A stretch of DNA of 64,000 nucleotides, taken from NCBI RefSeq assembly GCF_052857255.1, contig NW_027526658.1:62001-126000 (forward strand), given 5' to 3'. The notes below the pieces were generated by a model. That model worked only from the letters and a program-made list of their open reading frames with translations. It was not told where the DNA came from and ran no database searches. This document shows positions 41,120 through 51,481 of this stretch, in pieces; the stretch's first letter is position 1; each line of letters begins with the position of its first letter. The DNA comes from Amblyomma americanum. Lineage: Eukaryota; Arthropoda; Arachnida; Ixodida; Ixodidae. Position numbers and translations under genes: made by a program.

Positions 41120-41570
41120 ATGGAAGTGGTCGAAGGCGAGGAGGTGGATCCGCAAGAATTCACTGCTTGTGGCCAGTGGTTCAAGAACGTGGGAAGAAAA
41201 ATGTTGTGGTGGATAAGACGCAGAGAGACCTCGAGAGCGAGCAGCGCAAGCTCCAAAAGGCGGGAAAGGTGACGGCGGCATGTCGGCCGAGAAAAATTTA
41301 TATAGGGTTGCCCGAGGGGGCGGAGAAGATCGTCATCAGACCACGTGGCGGACTTGACAAGCTCCTGACAAAGGTGGGGCCTATTTATTTGGCGTGATGT
41401 TAATTTCGGCGGGAGTGGACGTAAGGGACGGAAGAGACGACGTGGTAATCCCGAATACTAAGCAACATATCATTATGGTCGCTACGACAAGCGTCCAGAG
41501 AAAAATGAGGTATGCAAGTCTCAAGACTTAAAAGTGAAGGGAAGGACGTCCCGGTTTTCGCATACGTAGC
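41120..41570 (+). pseudogene. LINE-B ORF1, N-terminal part
   Basis: It starts MEVVEGEEVDPQEF and continues across shifted frames with KVTAACRPRKIYIGLPEGAE and KIVIRPRGGLD. This is the N-terminal region of the nucleic-acid-binding ORF1 protein of this LINE group, as also seen in LINE-D. Several frameshifts are present. It stops at the GTAGC target duplication of the Gypsy element. Confidence 0.7.
41566..41570 (+). repeat. Target site duplication GTAGC (left)
   Basis: Matches GTAGC at 45228-45232, the 5-bp duplication expected of a Gypsy integrase. Removing the insert and one copy rejoins the LINE ORF1 reading frame (…FAYVATPEDCG). Confidence 0.88.
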
Positions 41571-41632
41571 TGATGCGTCGTCGGCAAACCTTGGCTTGAC
41601 CACGTGATCACAACGTCACCTCACCGGCGGGC

Positions 41633-41639
41633 TATAAAA
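41633..41639 (+). promoter_or_regulatory. TATA box in 5' LTR
   Basis: TATAAAA within GGGCTATAAAAGGGGC, 12 bp before the AATAAA signal. It is the probable Pol II promoter of the element. Confidence 0.7.
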
Positions 41640-41650
41640 GGGGCTGCCTG

Positions 41651-41656
41651 AATAAA
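41651..41656 (+). promoter_or_regulatory. AATAAA signal in 5' LTR
   Basis: A polyadenylation signal. The copy in the 3' LTR would end the transcript. It lies very close to the TATA box because the LTR is short. Confidence 0.6.
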
Positions 41657-41701
41657 TCGTGCCTTCTTGTTGTGTCATTCCTGCGTGATGCTATACTGCA
41701 G

Positions 41702-41719
41702 TGGCGACGAGATAGCGCG
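41702..41719 (+). other. Candidate primer binding site
   Basis: TGGCGACGAGATAGC starts one base after the 5' LTR. TGG at this place is the complement of the tRNA CCA end. The tRNA type was not determined. Confidence 0.5.
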
Positions 41720-41749
41720 CCGGCGCTAGGCGAACTTACGTGCGCAAGA

Positions 41750-41932
41750 ATGAGTGCCGGGCGGCCACCGGAATTCACGGATGCAGAAGGTACGTGGCCT
41801 ACGTATCGTGTTCGGCTGGAGGCTTACTTCGAAGCCCATAGCATCGCGGAACCAACGAAGAAGCGAGCGCTGCTCATAGCTTCGCTCACAGACAGTGCGG
41901 TGCGAGTGGTGCAGGGGCGGTGTGCAAGATGA
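41750..41932 (+). pseudogene. Gypsy gag, N-terminal remnant
   Basis: ATG at 41750 starts MSAGRPPEFTDAEGTWPTYR, a gag-like start. The frame runs to VRVVQG and then out of frame at about 41916. There the sequence jumps to a downstream gag motif (GVQDEDVRRHLLTQRKLTLE) in another frame. A central gag segment is therefore missing; I cannot give its size from this copy alone. Confidence 0.75.
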
Positions 41933-44196
41933 AGACGTCCGGCGACACTTACTGACTCAACGGAAGCTTACACTAGAAGAGGCGGAAGACTTTGTTGTCT
42001 CGGCACAGAAAGCCTCCCAGAACGCCAAAAGCATGCACTCTTCAGAGCCAGGAGAGGTACATTTTGCCCGTCAAAAGAGTCGTTCATCGAAGCCGCGCCC
42101 AAGGCTGGAGAAGTGCGATACATGTGGCAGGTGTGGTGGCGAGTCGCACACCGAGGCGGAATGCAAACACCTTCACGCGGTGTGCTACCGGTGCGGCAAA
42201 CGAGGACATCTGCGCCGAATGTGCCAGTCCAGCACAAGTTTCCTTCGGCACGCATCGCACCCGGGAGGCCAACGACGCCAGGGCTCCTACGCAATGGCAG
42301 CAGCAGGGGACACGAGCTCGGACGACAGCGAAGCCCTGTACACTATTGCAGCGGTTCTCCACCAAGAAGCCAGCATCCGCAAGGTTCGGCCAATTTACAA
42401 GGACATTAATTGGAATAACGTCCCTCTTACTATGCTGGTGGACACAGGATCACCCGTGAGTGTCATCTCCGTAGCGACGTTCCGGAAGTACGAGGCGCTG
42501 TGGCCGCCGTTGCGCAAATCACAGCTTAAGCTATCCTGCCTCTTGGGCGAACTTCCAGTTGTCGGACAGCTCAGTATGACGGCTACATGCGACGGGAAAG
42601 GCATTCCGGGTACGGTCGTAGTGGTCGACAGCGTCGGACCATCTTTGTGCGGCAGAGACACAATCAAGGCATTCAACAAGGCTGGGGTGGCAATGCTGTC
42701 GCGTGTGGTCGCGAGTGTGCAACCAGTCGAGATAAAAGCTGACAGCACGGAACTGCAAGAGCTGCTCAACGAATATGCTGACGTGTTTGCTCCAGGACTC
42801 GGCGTATGCAAGGGACCACCGGTCACATTGCAGCTGAAAGAGAATGCGTGTCCAAAGTTTTTTAAGGCCCGTACGGTTCCCTACGCTTTGAGGGACAAGA
42901 TGTCTGAAGCGCTGGACCAACTGGTTGCGCAAGATGTCCTGGCGCCTGTGAAAACCGCCGAATGGGCAACACCAGTGGTACCCGTTTTAAAGGGCGATGG
43001 GTCTCTCCGAGTGTGCGGAGACTTTCGTATGACAGTGAATGCAGCCACAGTGATGGAACAGTACCCGTTGCCTCGAGTGGACGACATTTTTACTAAGCTG
43101 AATGGCGGAGAAGTATTTACGACGTTGGACTTACGCCAAGCCTACAACCAGCTACCTTTAGACGCGGATGCCAAAAAGATAGCAGTGCTGAACACTCAGA
43201 AAGGCCTCTTCTGTTTCAACCGATTACCTTTTGGCATAAGTTCTGCTCCAGCTATATTCCAGAGGCGGATGGACGCGCTGCTGGGCGATATTCCAGGAGT
43301 TCAGGTGTACCTGGATGATATTATCATCGCTGAAAAAAAGGACGATGTATCAAGGCTGAAGAGGGTGCTGCAACGCCTGCGGGAGTACTGTCTCCGACTG
43401 CACAAGGATAAGTGCAAATTCCGGCAAGACGAAGTCACTTTTCTCGGCCATCGGATCGACGCTAAGGGTCTGCGACCAAAGGACGATAACATCAAGGCTG
43501 TTATCGAAGCCCCAGAACCTACTTCAGTGAGTGAGCTGAAAGCTTTTCTCGGACTTGTAAATTATTACGGCAAGTTCTTGCCCAATCTGGCCACTGTGCT
43601 GGCTCCGCTGTACGCCCTCCTAGCTAAAGGGGCCAAGTGGGAGTGGAACAAGGAACAAGAAAAAGCTGTTCAGAAAGTTAAGCAGGCAATTGTGGCTTCC
43701 AAGTTCCTTGCTCATTACCACCCGGATAAGCCACTGCGGCTTGAGTGCGATGCGTCATCAGTAGGCATTGGGGCCGTTTTGTCCCACCGTGTGAACGGTG
43801 TTGACTACCCCATCGGATTCCGGTCCAGGACACTCACAAAGGCAGAGCGTAACTACTCTCAGTTAGAAAAAGAAGCACTAGCACTGGTGTTCGGCGTCGC
43901 ACGGTTCAAGGACTACTTGTATGGACATCGGTTCGTGTTAGTAACCGACCACAAGCCTCTTACTGGTTTATTCAATCCAGGCAAACCAATACCACCGATG
44001 GCGGCTGCGAGAATCCAGCGCTGGGCCTTGTTCCTTGGCAACTACAGCTACACATTGCAGTACCGCAAGGGCAGCGAGAATTCCAATGCAGACGCCCTCA
44101 GTCGCTTGCCATTGCCGGTTACGGAGCCGCGGGATGTCGCTCCCGACGAGTACGTTTTGTATGCCCAGTGTCTTGAGGAAACGCTCTATTTGTGCA
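41917..44196 (+). pseudogene. Gypsy gag-pol: zinc knuckle, PR, RT, RNase H
   Basis: One long open frame carries, in order: a CCHC knuckle CYRCGKRGHLRRMC (near 42183), protease LVDTGSPVS (near 42435), and RT with LRVCGDFRMTVN, TTLDLRQAYNQLPL, RLPFGISSAPAIFQ and the catalytic YLDDIII (near 43308). RNase H follows with LECDASSVGIG (near 43743), YSQLEKEALA and VTDHKPL. All catalytic residues checked are present, so these domains look intact. The frame ends in out-of-frame sequence after the second deletion (about 44196-44327). There is no proper start because of the gag deletion. Confidence 0.88.
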
Positions 44197-44910
44197 CAGA
44201 CCGCTGCGATGCCACCGGCACAGATACCTTTGGCGTGGCCAGCAACCGGGGAAAGATGGAGCAGACTACACGCAGATTTCGCAGGCCCAATGGACGGACA
44301 TATGGTGTTGGTCGTCGTAGACTCTGAAACAAAATGGATAGAAGCAATTTCAATGAAAATTGCCACATCGCAAACAACGGTGGACGTACTACGGTCAATA
44401 TTTGCACGCTTCGGCCTTCCAAAAACCTTCGTTTCAGATAACGGTCCACAATTTGTGGGCGCCGTTTTTCGCGAGTTTCTGGCACGAAACAACGTAAAGC
44501 AACTCACAACAGCCCCTTATCACCCACAATCGAATGGTTTAGCCGAAAGAGCTGTGCGCACGCTCAAGGAAGGGCTAAAGAAAAACCCTGGAAAAGACCT
44601 GGAAATGCGTATAGCTCGGTTTTTGTTCCGATATCGCCGAACGCCTGTTAAGCATGGCAAGTCGCCCGCGGAACACTTATTCGGCTACCAGATAAGAACA
44701 AAGATGGATTGCATCACGCCCGGTGAGAAGTCGGCAGAAAGCCAGCGAAGAGTAGGTGCGACTAAATTGGATGTGGGAGAACCGGTCTGGATGCGCAGTT
44801 TCGGAGCAGGTCGCAGGTGGATTCCAGGAGTAGTGCATGGTCAACAGGGCTCCAGGATGGTCTCCGTTGACTCGGAGCAAGGTCTTCAGCGGCGCACTTG
44901 GACCAACTGA
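44196..44910 (+). pseudogene. Gypsy integrase, N-terminal zinc domain lost
   Basis: In a different frame from RT, the sequence resumes at ICAQTAAMPPAQIPLAWPA. It continues with the core domain: first catalytic D in LHADFAGPMDG, second D in FVSDNGPQFVG, and E in SNGLAERAVRTLKE. The HHCC zinc-binding domain that should precede it is deleted. The core triad is intact. The frame ends early at 44910, after which the C-terminal part is in another frame. Confidence 0.85.
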
Positions 44911-45086
44911 GACGTCGGACTGAATCAGAAGACAGAGCCCCTGGAGAAGTTGGCAAGCGGGAACCTGCGGACGACGCTGCGACCACGTCGCAAGATAGCC
45001 CAGAAGCATCCGGGACGGAAACTGGCCCGCCTGGTTTGCGAAGATCAACCAGACAGCGACGGCCACTTGTACGCTTTCCTCTTTAA
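44898..45086 (+). pseudogene. Gypsy integrase C-terminal tail, shifted frame
   Basis: Reads LDQLRRRTESEDRAPG and ends RRSTRQRRPLVRFPL, a typical Gypsy integrase C-terminus. It is one frameshift away from the core domain. Confidence 0.7.
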
Positions 45087-45097
45087 GGGGGGAGAGA
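45085..45097 (+). other. Polypurine tract
   Basis: AAGGGGGGAGAGA lies directly before the 3' LTR, as needed to prime plus-strand synthesis. Confidence 0.85.
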
Positions 45098-45227
45098 TGA
45101 TGCGTCGTCGGCAAACCTTGGCTTGACCACGTGATCACAACGTCACCTCACCGGCGGGCTATAAAAGGGGCTGCCTGAATAAATCGTGCCTTCTTGTTGT
45201 GTCATTCCTGCGTGATGCTATACTGCA
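45098..45227 (+). repeat. Gypsy 3' LTR, 130 bp
   Basis: Identical by eye to the 5' LTR and followed by the GTAGC duplication at 45228-45232. Confidence 0.92.
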
Positions 45228-46434
45228 GTAGCCACACCGGAGGACTGTGGCAAGGGCGTCATACATGACATTGACGGATCCTTTTCGGAAGCGGATCTTA
45301 TGGATGCTGAACCATAAGATGAATCCTGAATTTATCGGAGTTAGAAGACTCGAAAAGGAGTCGACGACAGTCTTGGTCCTTTTCAAGGATAACAAGGTGC
45401 CGTGGACGATTATGGTGGGAGGCTACCCAAGCAAGTGCTTTCTTTACAAGAAGTACGAAGTTTGCGACGCATGCGGTAGACTTGGTCACAGAGCGGACGT
45501 CTGCCCGGATCCGAACAGGGTCAAGTGCAGGGGGTGTGGCATGGAAACCCCACCTGATGGCCACACGTGCACACCGAGATGCCAACTTTGTGGAAAGGAC
45601 CATATTCTTGGGGACAAGAAATGCAAACAAATCCATAGGACTCCCTACGAGCTCAAGAAGCGGCAATGGGAGAGGAAACAGAGAGCAGACGAGGAGGATG
45701 CAGCGAGAGCCAGCAGTCTGCAACAACAAAGGGACCAACACCAGAGTCGCCCCAGAGTCAAACTGGTTGGCTCCTTCAAGGCCAAGGAGGAGCTGTTCCC
45801 GAGACTCGAGGAGGTGCGCCAACGGAACCAGTCTAGGGGAAGGAGCGCATCGAGGGGAGGTGCGCCTGGAGCCAAGGCGGGTGTGAGAGGACCTGCTGCC
45901 TGGAGCGACGTCGTCACAGGTCAAGTCCAGAAAGGTGGGCAATCCAATGGCAAGGCTTCCCAGGCTGGGGTTCAAGATGATAAGGACAAAAAGATTGAAA
46001 TATTAGAGGAAGAGAATAGGGAACTTCGAGACCAAGTGGCGGCCCTAAATAAGAAAATGGATGAGATGGTCATCATGATGAAACAGGGGGGATGGAGCAG
46101 GAACAGTAGCATGCCCAGAAGTCTTAATAGTCCTGCAAGCCCGGCACCTTTAGTTAAGGAAGGGATGGGGGATATTAGGGTGAATACGGGGAGTACCCCT
46201 CCCCCGCAAAAGAGAAAAACTAGAGAGGATAAGGATGGCGAGGAGGAGTCTCTTGAGGACAAAATAACCAGAATAGTTGGGGCCATGGGGTCGTTGGAAT
46301 CAAGGCTTGAAGGAACCTTCGGTAAGATAGATTATAGACTTAATTGCATAGACGAGAGCACAAGAAGAAGTGATAAAGAGATGGCTGCTATGAAGAGCAG
46401 ACTAGATGAAATCACCATTCACATTGAAAATTGA
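45228..46434 (+). pseudogene. LINE-B ORF1, C-terminal part
   Basis: The continuation of LINE-B ORF1 after the Gypsy insertion. After one frameshift near 45305 the frame is open to TGA at 46434. Three cysteine-rich knuckles follow: CDACGRLGHRADVC (CX2CX4HX4C), CRGCGMETPPDGHTC and CQLCGKDHILGDKKC. These bind the element RNA. A basic/acidic linker and a coiled-coil (ILEEENRELRDQVAALNKK) precede a low-complexity end. The three-knuckle ORF1 is typical of I/Jockey-type LINEs. Confidence 0.82.
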
Positions 46435-46445
46435 TAGAAGGCCCA

Positions 46446-48976
46446 ATAAGAAGTGCGTGGCTAAAACCTGGCAGTGGAACAGTCGTGGCTTCCGGCGCAA
46501 GCGGGGGGTGATGCAATAGGTTTTGTCAAGACTAGAGGAGAAGCCTCTCGCTATAGCCTTGCAGGAGGCAGGGGGGGGGGAGGTGAAATTAATGGGGTGC
46601 AAGGGCTACCATAGTTATAAAAGAGAGCACTTGAGAGTTACTACTTTTGTATTACGTAATGTTGCCACAGTAATGCATGACCTGGGAGACAAAGATGTGG
46701 AAAACGTCTTTGCTGAAATTCTTACTGGCAAGAAAGGGGACTCTAACAATTTCATTCTAAACATATATAGCCCGCCTAGGCAACGAATTACTAGGTTTAG
46801 GGTCATTATTGGAAAAGCCCTGAAGATAGCGGGGAAACAGCCCCTGATAATCGTGGGGGACTTTAATGCATGCCACCCTGAGGGGGGGTATGACAGAGAA
46901 CAAATTAAGGGGAGAATGTTATGGGAGGATTATCACAATTTGGGATTGACTCTCATGACAAATCCGGAGCTCCCAACAAGGGAGGGTAATAGTGTGTGCA
47001 AAGACACGTCCCCAGATCTTACGTTCAGCAAGAACGTAGGAGAACGGGAGTGGCGCAATACTGGGCAAAACCTTGGAAGTGATTACTTTGTACTGATAGT
47101 CAGGGCGGATTTGAAAGGTAATTTTAGGCCCAGGAAGGAGGCCTCATTGTATGTGACAAAGTTGGATAGCTTCAGGGAGATTAGAAGCAACAGAGATGAT
47201 GAGTACGAAATTCTGGACTATGAGCTCTGGTGTGAAAACCTCAAGAACGATGTTATGGGCGCCACTAAGAAAATTGAGAGGGATAGCGCCCCGGATGTTG
47301 CAGACAGTCGGCTGCTGCATATGTGGGAGGCCAAGCAGAGCATGGAGCGCCGTATGAAGAGGCAAGGCAGGCAGAATCACAATCTGAAAAGGCTCTTGGC
47401 CAGACTCGACAAAGAGATTGAAGACTATGCATTCAAGCTGTGCGAACAGCAATGGTACAGTAATTGTGGAGAGATGGAGAGGGGCATGAATCTTCCTAGG
47501 ACTTGGAACTTTGTTAAGACACTTGCTTGACCTGGAGAAATCCAAAGGTCAGGCGAGGGTAAACATGGCCAAAGTTAGACATGCGTGTGGGGATCTTAGG
47601 GATCAGGCATTCATGGAAAAATTCGTGGAGACATATATAGGAGACACCAGCTCAGTACAGCTACCAGACTACGAGGTGGATGAAAATTTGGCATTGGATT
47701 CGGATTTCACTGAGGCGGAAGCGAGGGCCGAAATCGTTAGACTAAAAGTTAGGTCGGCACCGGGGCCTGATGGCATTACTAAAAAAATTCTAAGAAATCT
47801 TGATGATAGATCTATTAGGGATATCACTAGATTTATGAATTTATGCTGGATGGAGGGGAGAATCTCGGATAAGTGGAAAATGGCGAAGGTGATACTAATT
47901 CCTAAGCCCGGAAAGAAACCTAGAATAGGTAGTCTTCGGACAATCTCATTGACCTCGTGCATCGGAATATTGATGGAACATGTAGTAGAGACTAGGCTGC
48001 CTAGGCTTATGGAGAGGAAGGGGCTATGGCCGGACGAAATGTTCGGTTTAGGCCGCACCTTAGCACGCAGGATGTTATGCTGCTCCTGAAGCATGACATT
48101 GTGGATTCTAAGACAAAGGATGCGAAGGTAATTTTAGGGCTGGATCTAAAGAAGGCCTTCGATAATGTTAAACACTCGGCGGTCCTAGAGGGGCTGAATG
48201 AGGTAGGAGTAGGTGTGAGAACCTACAACTACATCAAGGATTTCTTGCGAGAAAGCAGAGCCGCGGTAGTGTTTCAGGAGAACACTTCGGAGATGATCCA
48301 GCTAGGAAGTAGGGGGACACCGCAGGGGGCGGTTCTGTCGCCACTACTGTTTAATATGGCCATGAGGAAGTTGCCAGGGCAGCTAAAGGCGTTTGATAAC
48401 CCGAATCTAAAGTCAGCTTGTATGCAGATAACAATAATTGGTGGATAGATAAGGGCAGTGATGGAGAGATTGAACAAACTCTCCAGGCGGCAGCTGACTG
48501 TATTGTAACATACGCGGCGGAAAGGGGGCTGGAGTGCTCTCCGGAAAAGTCTGAATTATTCCTATACAAGGACAGGGCACTTAGAAAAAAACCGCCTTCA
48601 AAAATCCAAATTCTGGTAGGTGGGGTGCAGGTTCCGGAGGTGGAGACGATTAGGATCCTGGGTTTACACCTGCAGGCGAATGGCCAGAATACTGTTACCA
48701 TCAAAAAGTTGGAAGGCTACGCCATGCAGTCTTTGGGTCTCCTTAGGAGAATCTCAAGTAAGAAAGGGGGTCTTAGAGAGAAAAATTTGATTAAATTGGT
48801 TCAGGCTTTTATTACAAGTACGGTGAGCTATGCGACGCCTTACTTTAACTTAAAGGCGGCAGAAAGGCTGATGCGCTTATCAAGAGGGCTCTGGGGCTGC
48901 CTACGACGGCGTCCACGGAGAGATTGCTGGCTATGGGAATGCATAATACTTTGGTGGAACTGATTGAAGCGGTAAA
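46446..48976 (+). pseudogene. LINE-B ORF2: endonuclease and RT, damaged
   Basis: It starts TWQWNSRGFRRKRGVMQ, then a stop at 46515-46517. The endonuclease continues with IALQEAGG, IIVGDFNACHP and TSPDLTFSKN. The final GSDH motif reads GSDY. RT blocks are SAPGPDGITKKIL, RTISLTSC and LGLDLKKAFDNV, after a frameshift near 48050. At the catalytic site YADD is replaced by YADN through a small deletion near 48420. A further shift occurs near 48890 before the copy is cut by a SINE. It is enzymatically dead. Confidence 0.82.
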
Positions 48977-49140
48977 TGTCCCGGCTGCAGCGGTCTCATT
49001 TCGATTGAGGCGAAATGCTAGACGCTCGTGTACTGTGCGATGTCAGTGCAAGACCGCAGGTGGTCGAAATTTCCGCAGCCCTCTCTTACGGCGTCCCTCA
49101 CAGCCTGAGTCACTTAGGGACGTTAAACCCCCATAAACCT
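48977..49140 (+). mobile_element. SINE family 3, 5'-truncated
   Basis: Begins near GGCTGCAGCGGTCTCATTTC and contains GATTGAGGCGAAATGC, CAGGTGGTCGAAATTTCCG, CTTACGGCGTCCCTCA and the end GGGACGTTAAACCCCCATAAA. The same 3' region is found at 61837-61940. It truncates LINE-B. Confidence 0.75.
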
Positions 49141-49279
49141 AGATGAGTGATAGAAGTAAAGAGCACCATTTTTTTAACTTCACTGTTACACACGCTACGT
49201 ACTATCGGTTTTAGTGGTAGCCTTGCTGATCTGGTTGACTTGTGTCAGCATCCTTATCTCGGCAGCACCGAAAAATAAT
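49141..49279. other. Unassigned spacer
   Basis: Short unique sequence ending in an (AAT)n run before a SINE tail. Confidence 0.5.
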
Positions 49280-49345
49280 AATAATAATTGGTTTTTGGGG
49301 AAAGGAAATGGCGCAGTATCTGTCTCACATATCGGCGACACCTGA
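49280..49345 (-). mobile_element. SINE family 1 tail fragment
   Basis: AATTGGTTTTTGGGGAAAGG to GACACCTGAAC is the final ~60 bp of the SINE in minus orientation, followed at once by LINE-C coding sequence. Confidence 0.75.
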
Positions 49346-49943
49346 ACTATGCCTTGCAGTGGAAACACTAGAACACCTGCGCCTTCACTGTGCCGCTTTC
49401 GCCGATGCTCGTCGCGATATGCTCGCGGCCTATAGGGCGCAGGGCATACTACCAGACTCCATCAATACGCTATTGTTGCCGCAGGGCAGTGCGCGCACTC
49501 GTGAGCGAACCTTGGTGAGCCTCTGTGCATTCCTCAAACACACGGGCTTGACGTCCCGTCTGTACTCCGTCAGGTAGTTACACGCAGTGACCGAACGCTC
49601 CGCGAGGTCTACCTTGAACGATTAATAACTGGACGCCCCACTCCAGTTGCAGCCAACACAGTGCTGTGCGCATGTGTTTTTAATTCCTCTAAAATGAATT
49701 AATCACGCGCACAACCTGGACACATTTCTTATTGTGTAAATAGTTTGTACATATTACTCTTCCCTTATCTTCTCTTCATGTCCCCTCAACTCTTTCATTT
49801 CATTTCTCCATACTGCCTGCTATCCTTTATTTCCGCCGCCCCAACTCAGGTGCTTCAGTATCGATGGCAGATGCCGGGGCCAACAAAAATCTTTTCCTTC
49901 CCTTTTACTATTATTTTAATAAAAAACCACTACCACCACTATC
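49346..49943 (+). mobile_element. LINE-C 3' end: C-terminal ORF and 3' UTR
   Basis: The frame to TAG at 49577 reads LEHLRLHCAAFADARRDMLA and ends LCAFLKHTGLTSRLYSVR. The H-x4-C pattern is the second half of the C-terminal zinc motif of I-type LINE polyproteins. The 3' UTR matches 37505-37790 and ends AATAAAAAACCACTACCACC. Confidence 0.75.
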
Positions 49944-50190
49944 ACGCCTTAAGGGAAGGGATATAGGAGGGAGTGAAAGAAGAAAGGAAGAAAGAGGTGC
50001 CGTAGTGGAGGGCTCCGGAATAATTTCGACCCCATGGGGATCTTGAACGTGCACTGACATATCGCACAGCACACGGCCGCTTTATTAGTGTTTTCCCTCC
50101 ATCGAAACGTGGCCGCCGTGATCGGGTTCGAACACGGGAGCTCCGGAGCAGTAGCCGAACGCCCCGACCACCGAGCCACCGCGACGGGTG
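49944..50190 (-). mobile_element. SINE family 1, 3'-truncated copy
   Basis: On the minus strand the head (CGGTGGCTCGGTGGTCGGGGC) and B box (GTTCGAACCC variant) lead into the body and pyrimidine tract, but the final tail is absent. It sits between two LINE-C tails that point toward each other. Confidence 0.8.
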
Positions 50191-50224
50191 CCGCTGCGGC
50201 ACAAAAATTGGGCAGTAGTAGTAG

Positions 50225-50465
50225 CGGTTTATCAAAATAATAATCGAAAAGGAAGGATAGGTTTTAAGCTAGCCCCGGCATCTGCCACCAATACTGAAGC
50301 ACCTGAGCAGGGGCAGCGGAAATAAATGATAGCAGGCAGAATGGAGAAATGAAATGAAAAAGGTGAGGGAGACTCGAGGAGAGGATAGGGGAAAGGTAAT
50401 ATACACAAACTATTTGCACAATAAGAAATGTGTACAGGTTTCGCGCGTGATTCGTTCATGATGAA
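50225..50465 (-). mobile_element. LINE-C 3' UTR, minus-strand copy
   Basis: The reverse complement matches the 49680-49943 tail: AATCACGCGC, TGTGTAAATAG-type sequence, TGCCTGCTAT, CAGGTGCTTCAGTATTGGTG. The coding part is absent. Confidence 0.72.
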
Positions 50466-50639
50466 GCAAAAAAATTAATGTGGATTAGCTCAGCTAATCC
50501 AGGATACACAAAGCGAAAGCGAGATTGAGGTCCCTCCTGACGCACGGAGCCGGTTCATCGCCTTTCCTTTCGTGAAAATCAAGTCGTCCACGCCAATAAG
50601 CTCTATAAATGCCATGGGCTCAGTTGTTTTGTTTGGTTT

Positions 50640-50870
50640 TTCAGGAAAGGAAATGGCACAGTAACCATCTCACATGTCTAGGTGGACACCCGAACCGCGC
50701 CATAAAGGAAGGGGTAAAGGAGGGAGAGAAAGAGGAAAGAGAAAACTGGATTGAAAGTTGGATTTTGAGGAAAGGCGGGGCGCTGCGCAGCGGCGGAACA
50801 CCTGTGGTTCGGTGCTACTAGTGGCGAATGCGCAGTAGTGACTAGGGAGCGAGAGATAGAAAATTGGCAG
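50640..50870 (-). repeat. Dispersed repeat B, copy 2
   Basis: On the minus strand: CGCTCCCTAGTCACTACTGC, GCATTCGCCACTAGTAGCAC, CGCCGCTGCGCAGCGCCCCG and the SINE-type tail ending CTTTCCTGAAAAACC. Confidence 0.72.
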
Positions 50871-50872
50871 TG

Positions 50873-50995
50873 GCTTAGCTCGGCTATGCCAGGATATACG
50901 TAGCGAAAGCTAGGGCGTAGCATGGTTAGCGTTGGTTAATCTTGATTGCAAGTCCAGGTTAGTCTGGTTGTCTAGTTATTTGTTGGCGCATTAAA
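50873..50995 (+). repeat. Dispersed repeat C, copy 2
   Basis: TGGCTTAGCTCGGCTATGCC, AGGATATACGTAGCGAAAGC and GGTTAGTCTGGTTGTCTAGT match 29785-29905 closely. Function unknown. Confidence 0.7.
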
Positions 50996-51197
50996 GACGA
51001 CACAACTGTAGTTGCGCTGCACGCGAGCTCTCCTTTTCATTCTGCCGACATGTTATTAGACATGCGACGCAACTGGCGAAGCGAGCGGAGGCGAGCTCAA
51101 CGACGAGGAACGCGGTGCGACGTCATACCAAACGGCGGTGGTTGCGAGCCGCGCGGTGTGACGTCATGCCAGATGGCGCGGCGAGCGCGCAAAACAC

Positions 51198-51472
51198 TAG
51201 GGTGTCTCGATGCCAGCGCCGTGTGGAGACAACTTAAGCGACGCCGCCATATTGAATCACAACTGGCCTCTCCCATGTACCGCAAAATGCTCGACTGGTA
51301 GCCCAGTGTAGCTGTCGTTGCAAAAGGCAGTTCAAGTTAAAGCACTTTGAATAGCGCCGAGAGCATGAACGGCGCCGATACAAACGCTAGCGCCGCTGAT
51401 CCCGAGTGATTCAATATGGCGGCGCCGCTGAAGTTGTCTCAACCCCGGCGGCGCTGGCATCGAGGCACCCTA
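51198..51472. mobile_element. MITE with long inverted repeats and 9-bp TSD
   Basis: The terminal repeats of about 60 bp match closely (TAGGGTGTCTCGATGCCAGC on the left; GCTGGCATCGAGGCACCCTA on the right). GTTGTCTC and GCCGCCATATTGAATCAC also recur inverted. Nine-base direct repeats GCAAAACAC flank it at 51189-51197 and 51473-51481. A 9-bp duplication suggests a Mutator-type transposase acting in trans. Confidence 0.8.
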
Positions 51473-51481
51473 GCAAAACAC

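Larger units (their letters stand above)
41571..41700 (+). repeat. Gypsy 5' LTR, 130 bp
   Basis: Begins TGATGCGTCGTCGGC and ends CTATACTGCA. I compared it with the 3' LTR and saw no difference. It contains a TATA box and a polyadenylation signal. Confidence 0.92.
41571..45227 (+). mobile_element. Gypsy-type LTR retrotransposon, internally deleted
   Basis: The 3657-bp element has identical 130-bp LTRs (TG…CA), a 5-bp target duplication and a polypurine tract. Domain order is gag zinc knuckle, protease, RT, RNase H, integrase, which is the Gypsy/Metaviridae order. Two internal deletions, in gag and in the integrase N-terminal region, each shift the frame. It cannot make its own full proteins, yet identical LTRs point to recent insertion, probably with proteins from a complete relative. 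Confidence 0.9.
41036..48976 (+). mobile_element. LINE-B (I-type), split by a Gypsy element
   Basis: A LINE with two ORFs. Its ORF1 runs from ATG 41120 to 41570, is broken by a Gypsy insertion (41571-45227), and resumes at 45228. ORF2 (endonuclease and RT) follows at about 46446-48976 and is cut off by a SINE. The RNase H and C-terminal parts and the 3' UTR are missing. Without the insertion the LINE is about 4.3 kb. Confidence 0.85.
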
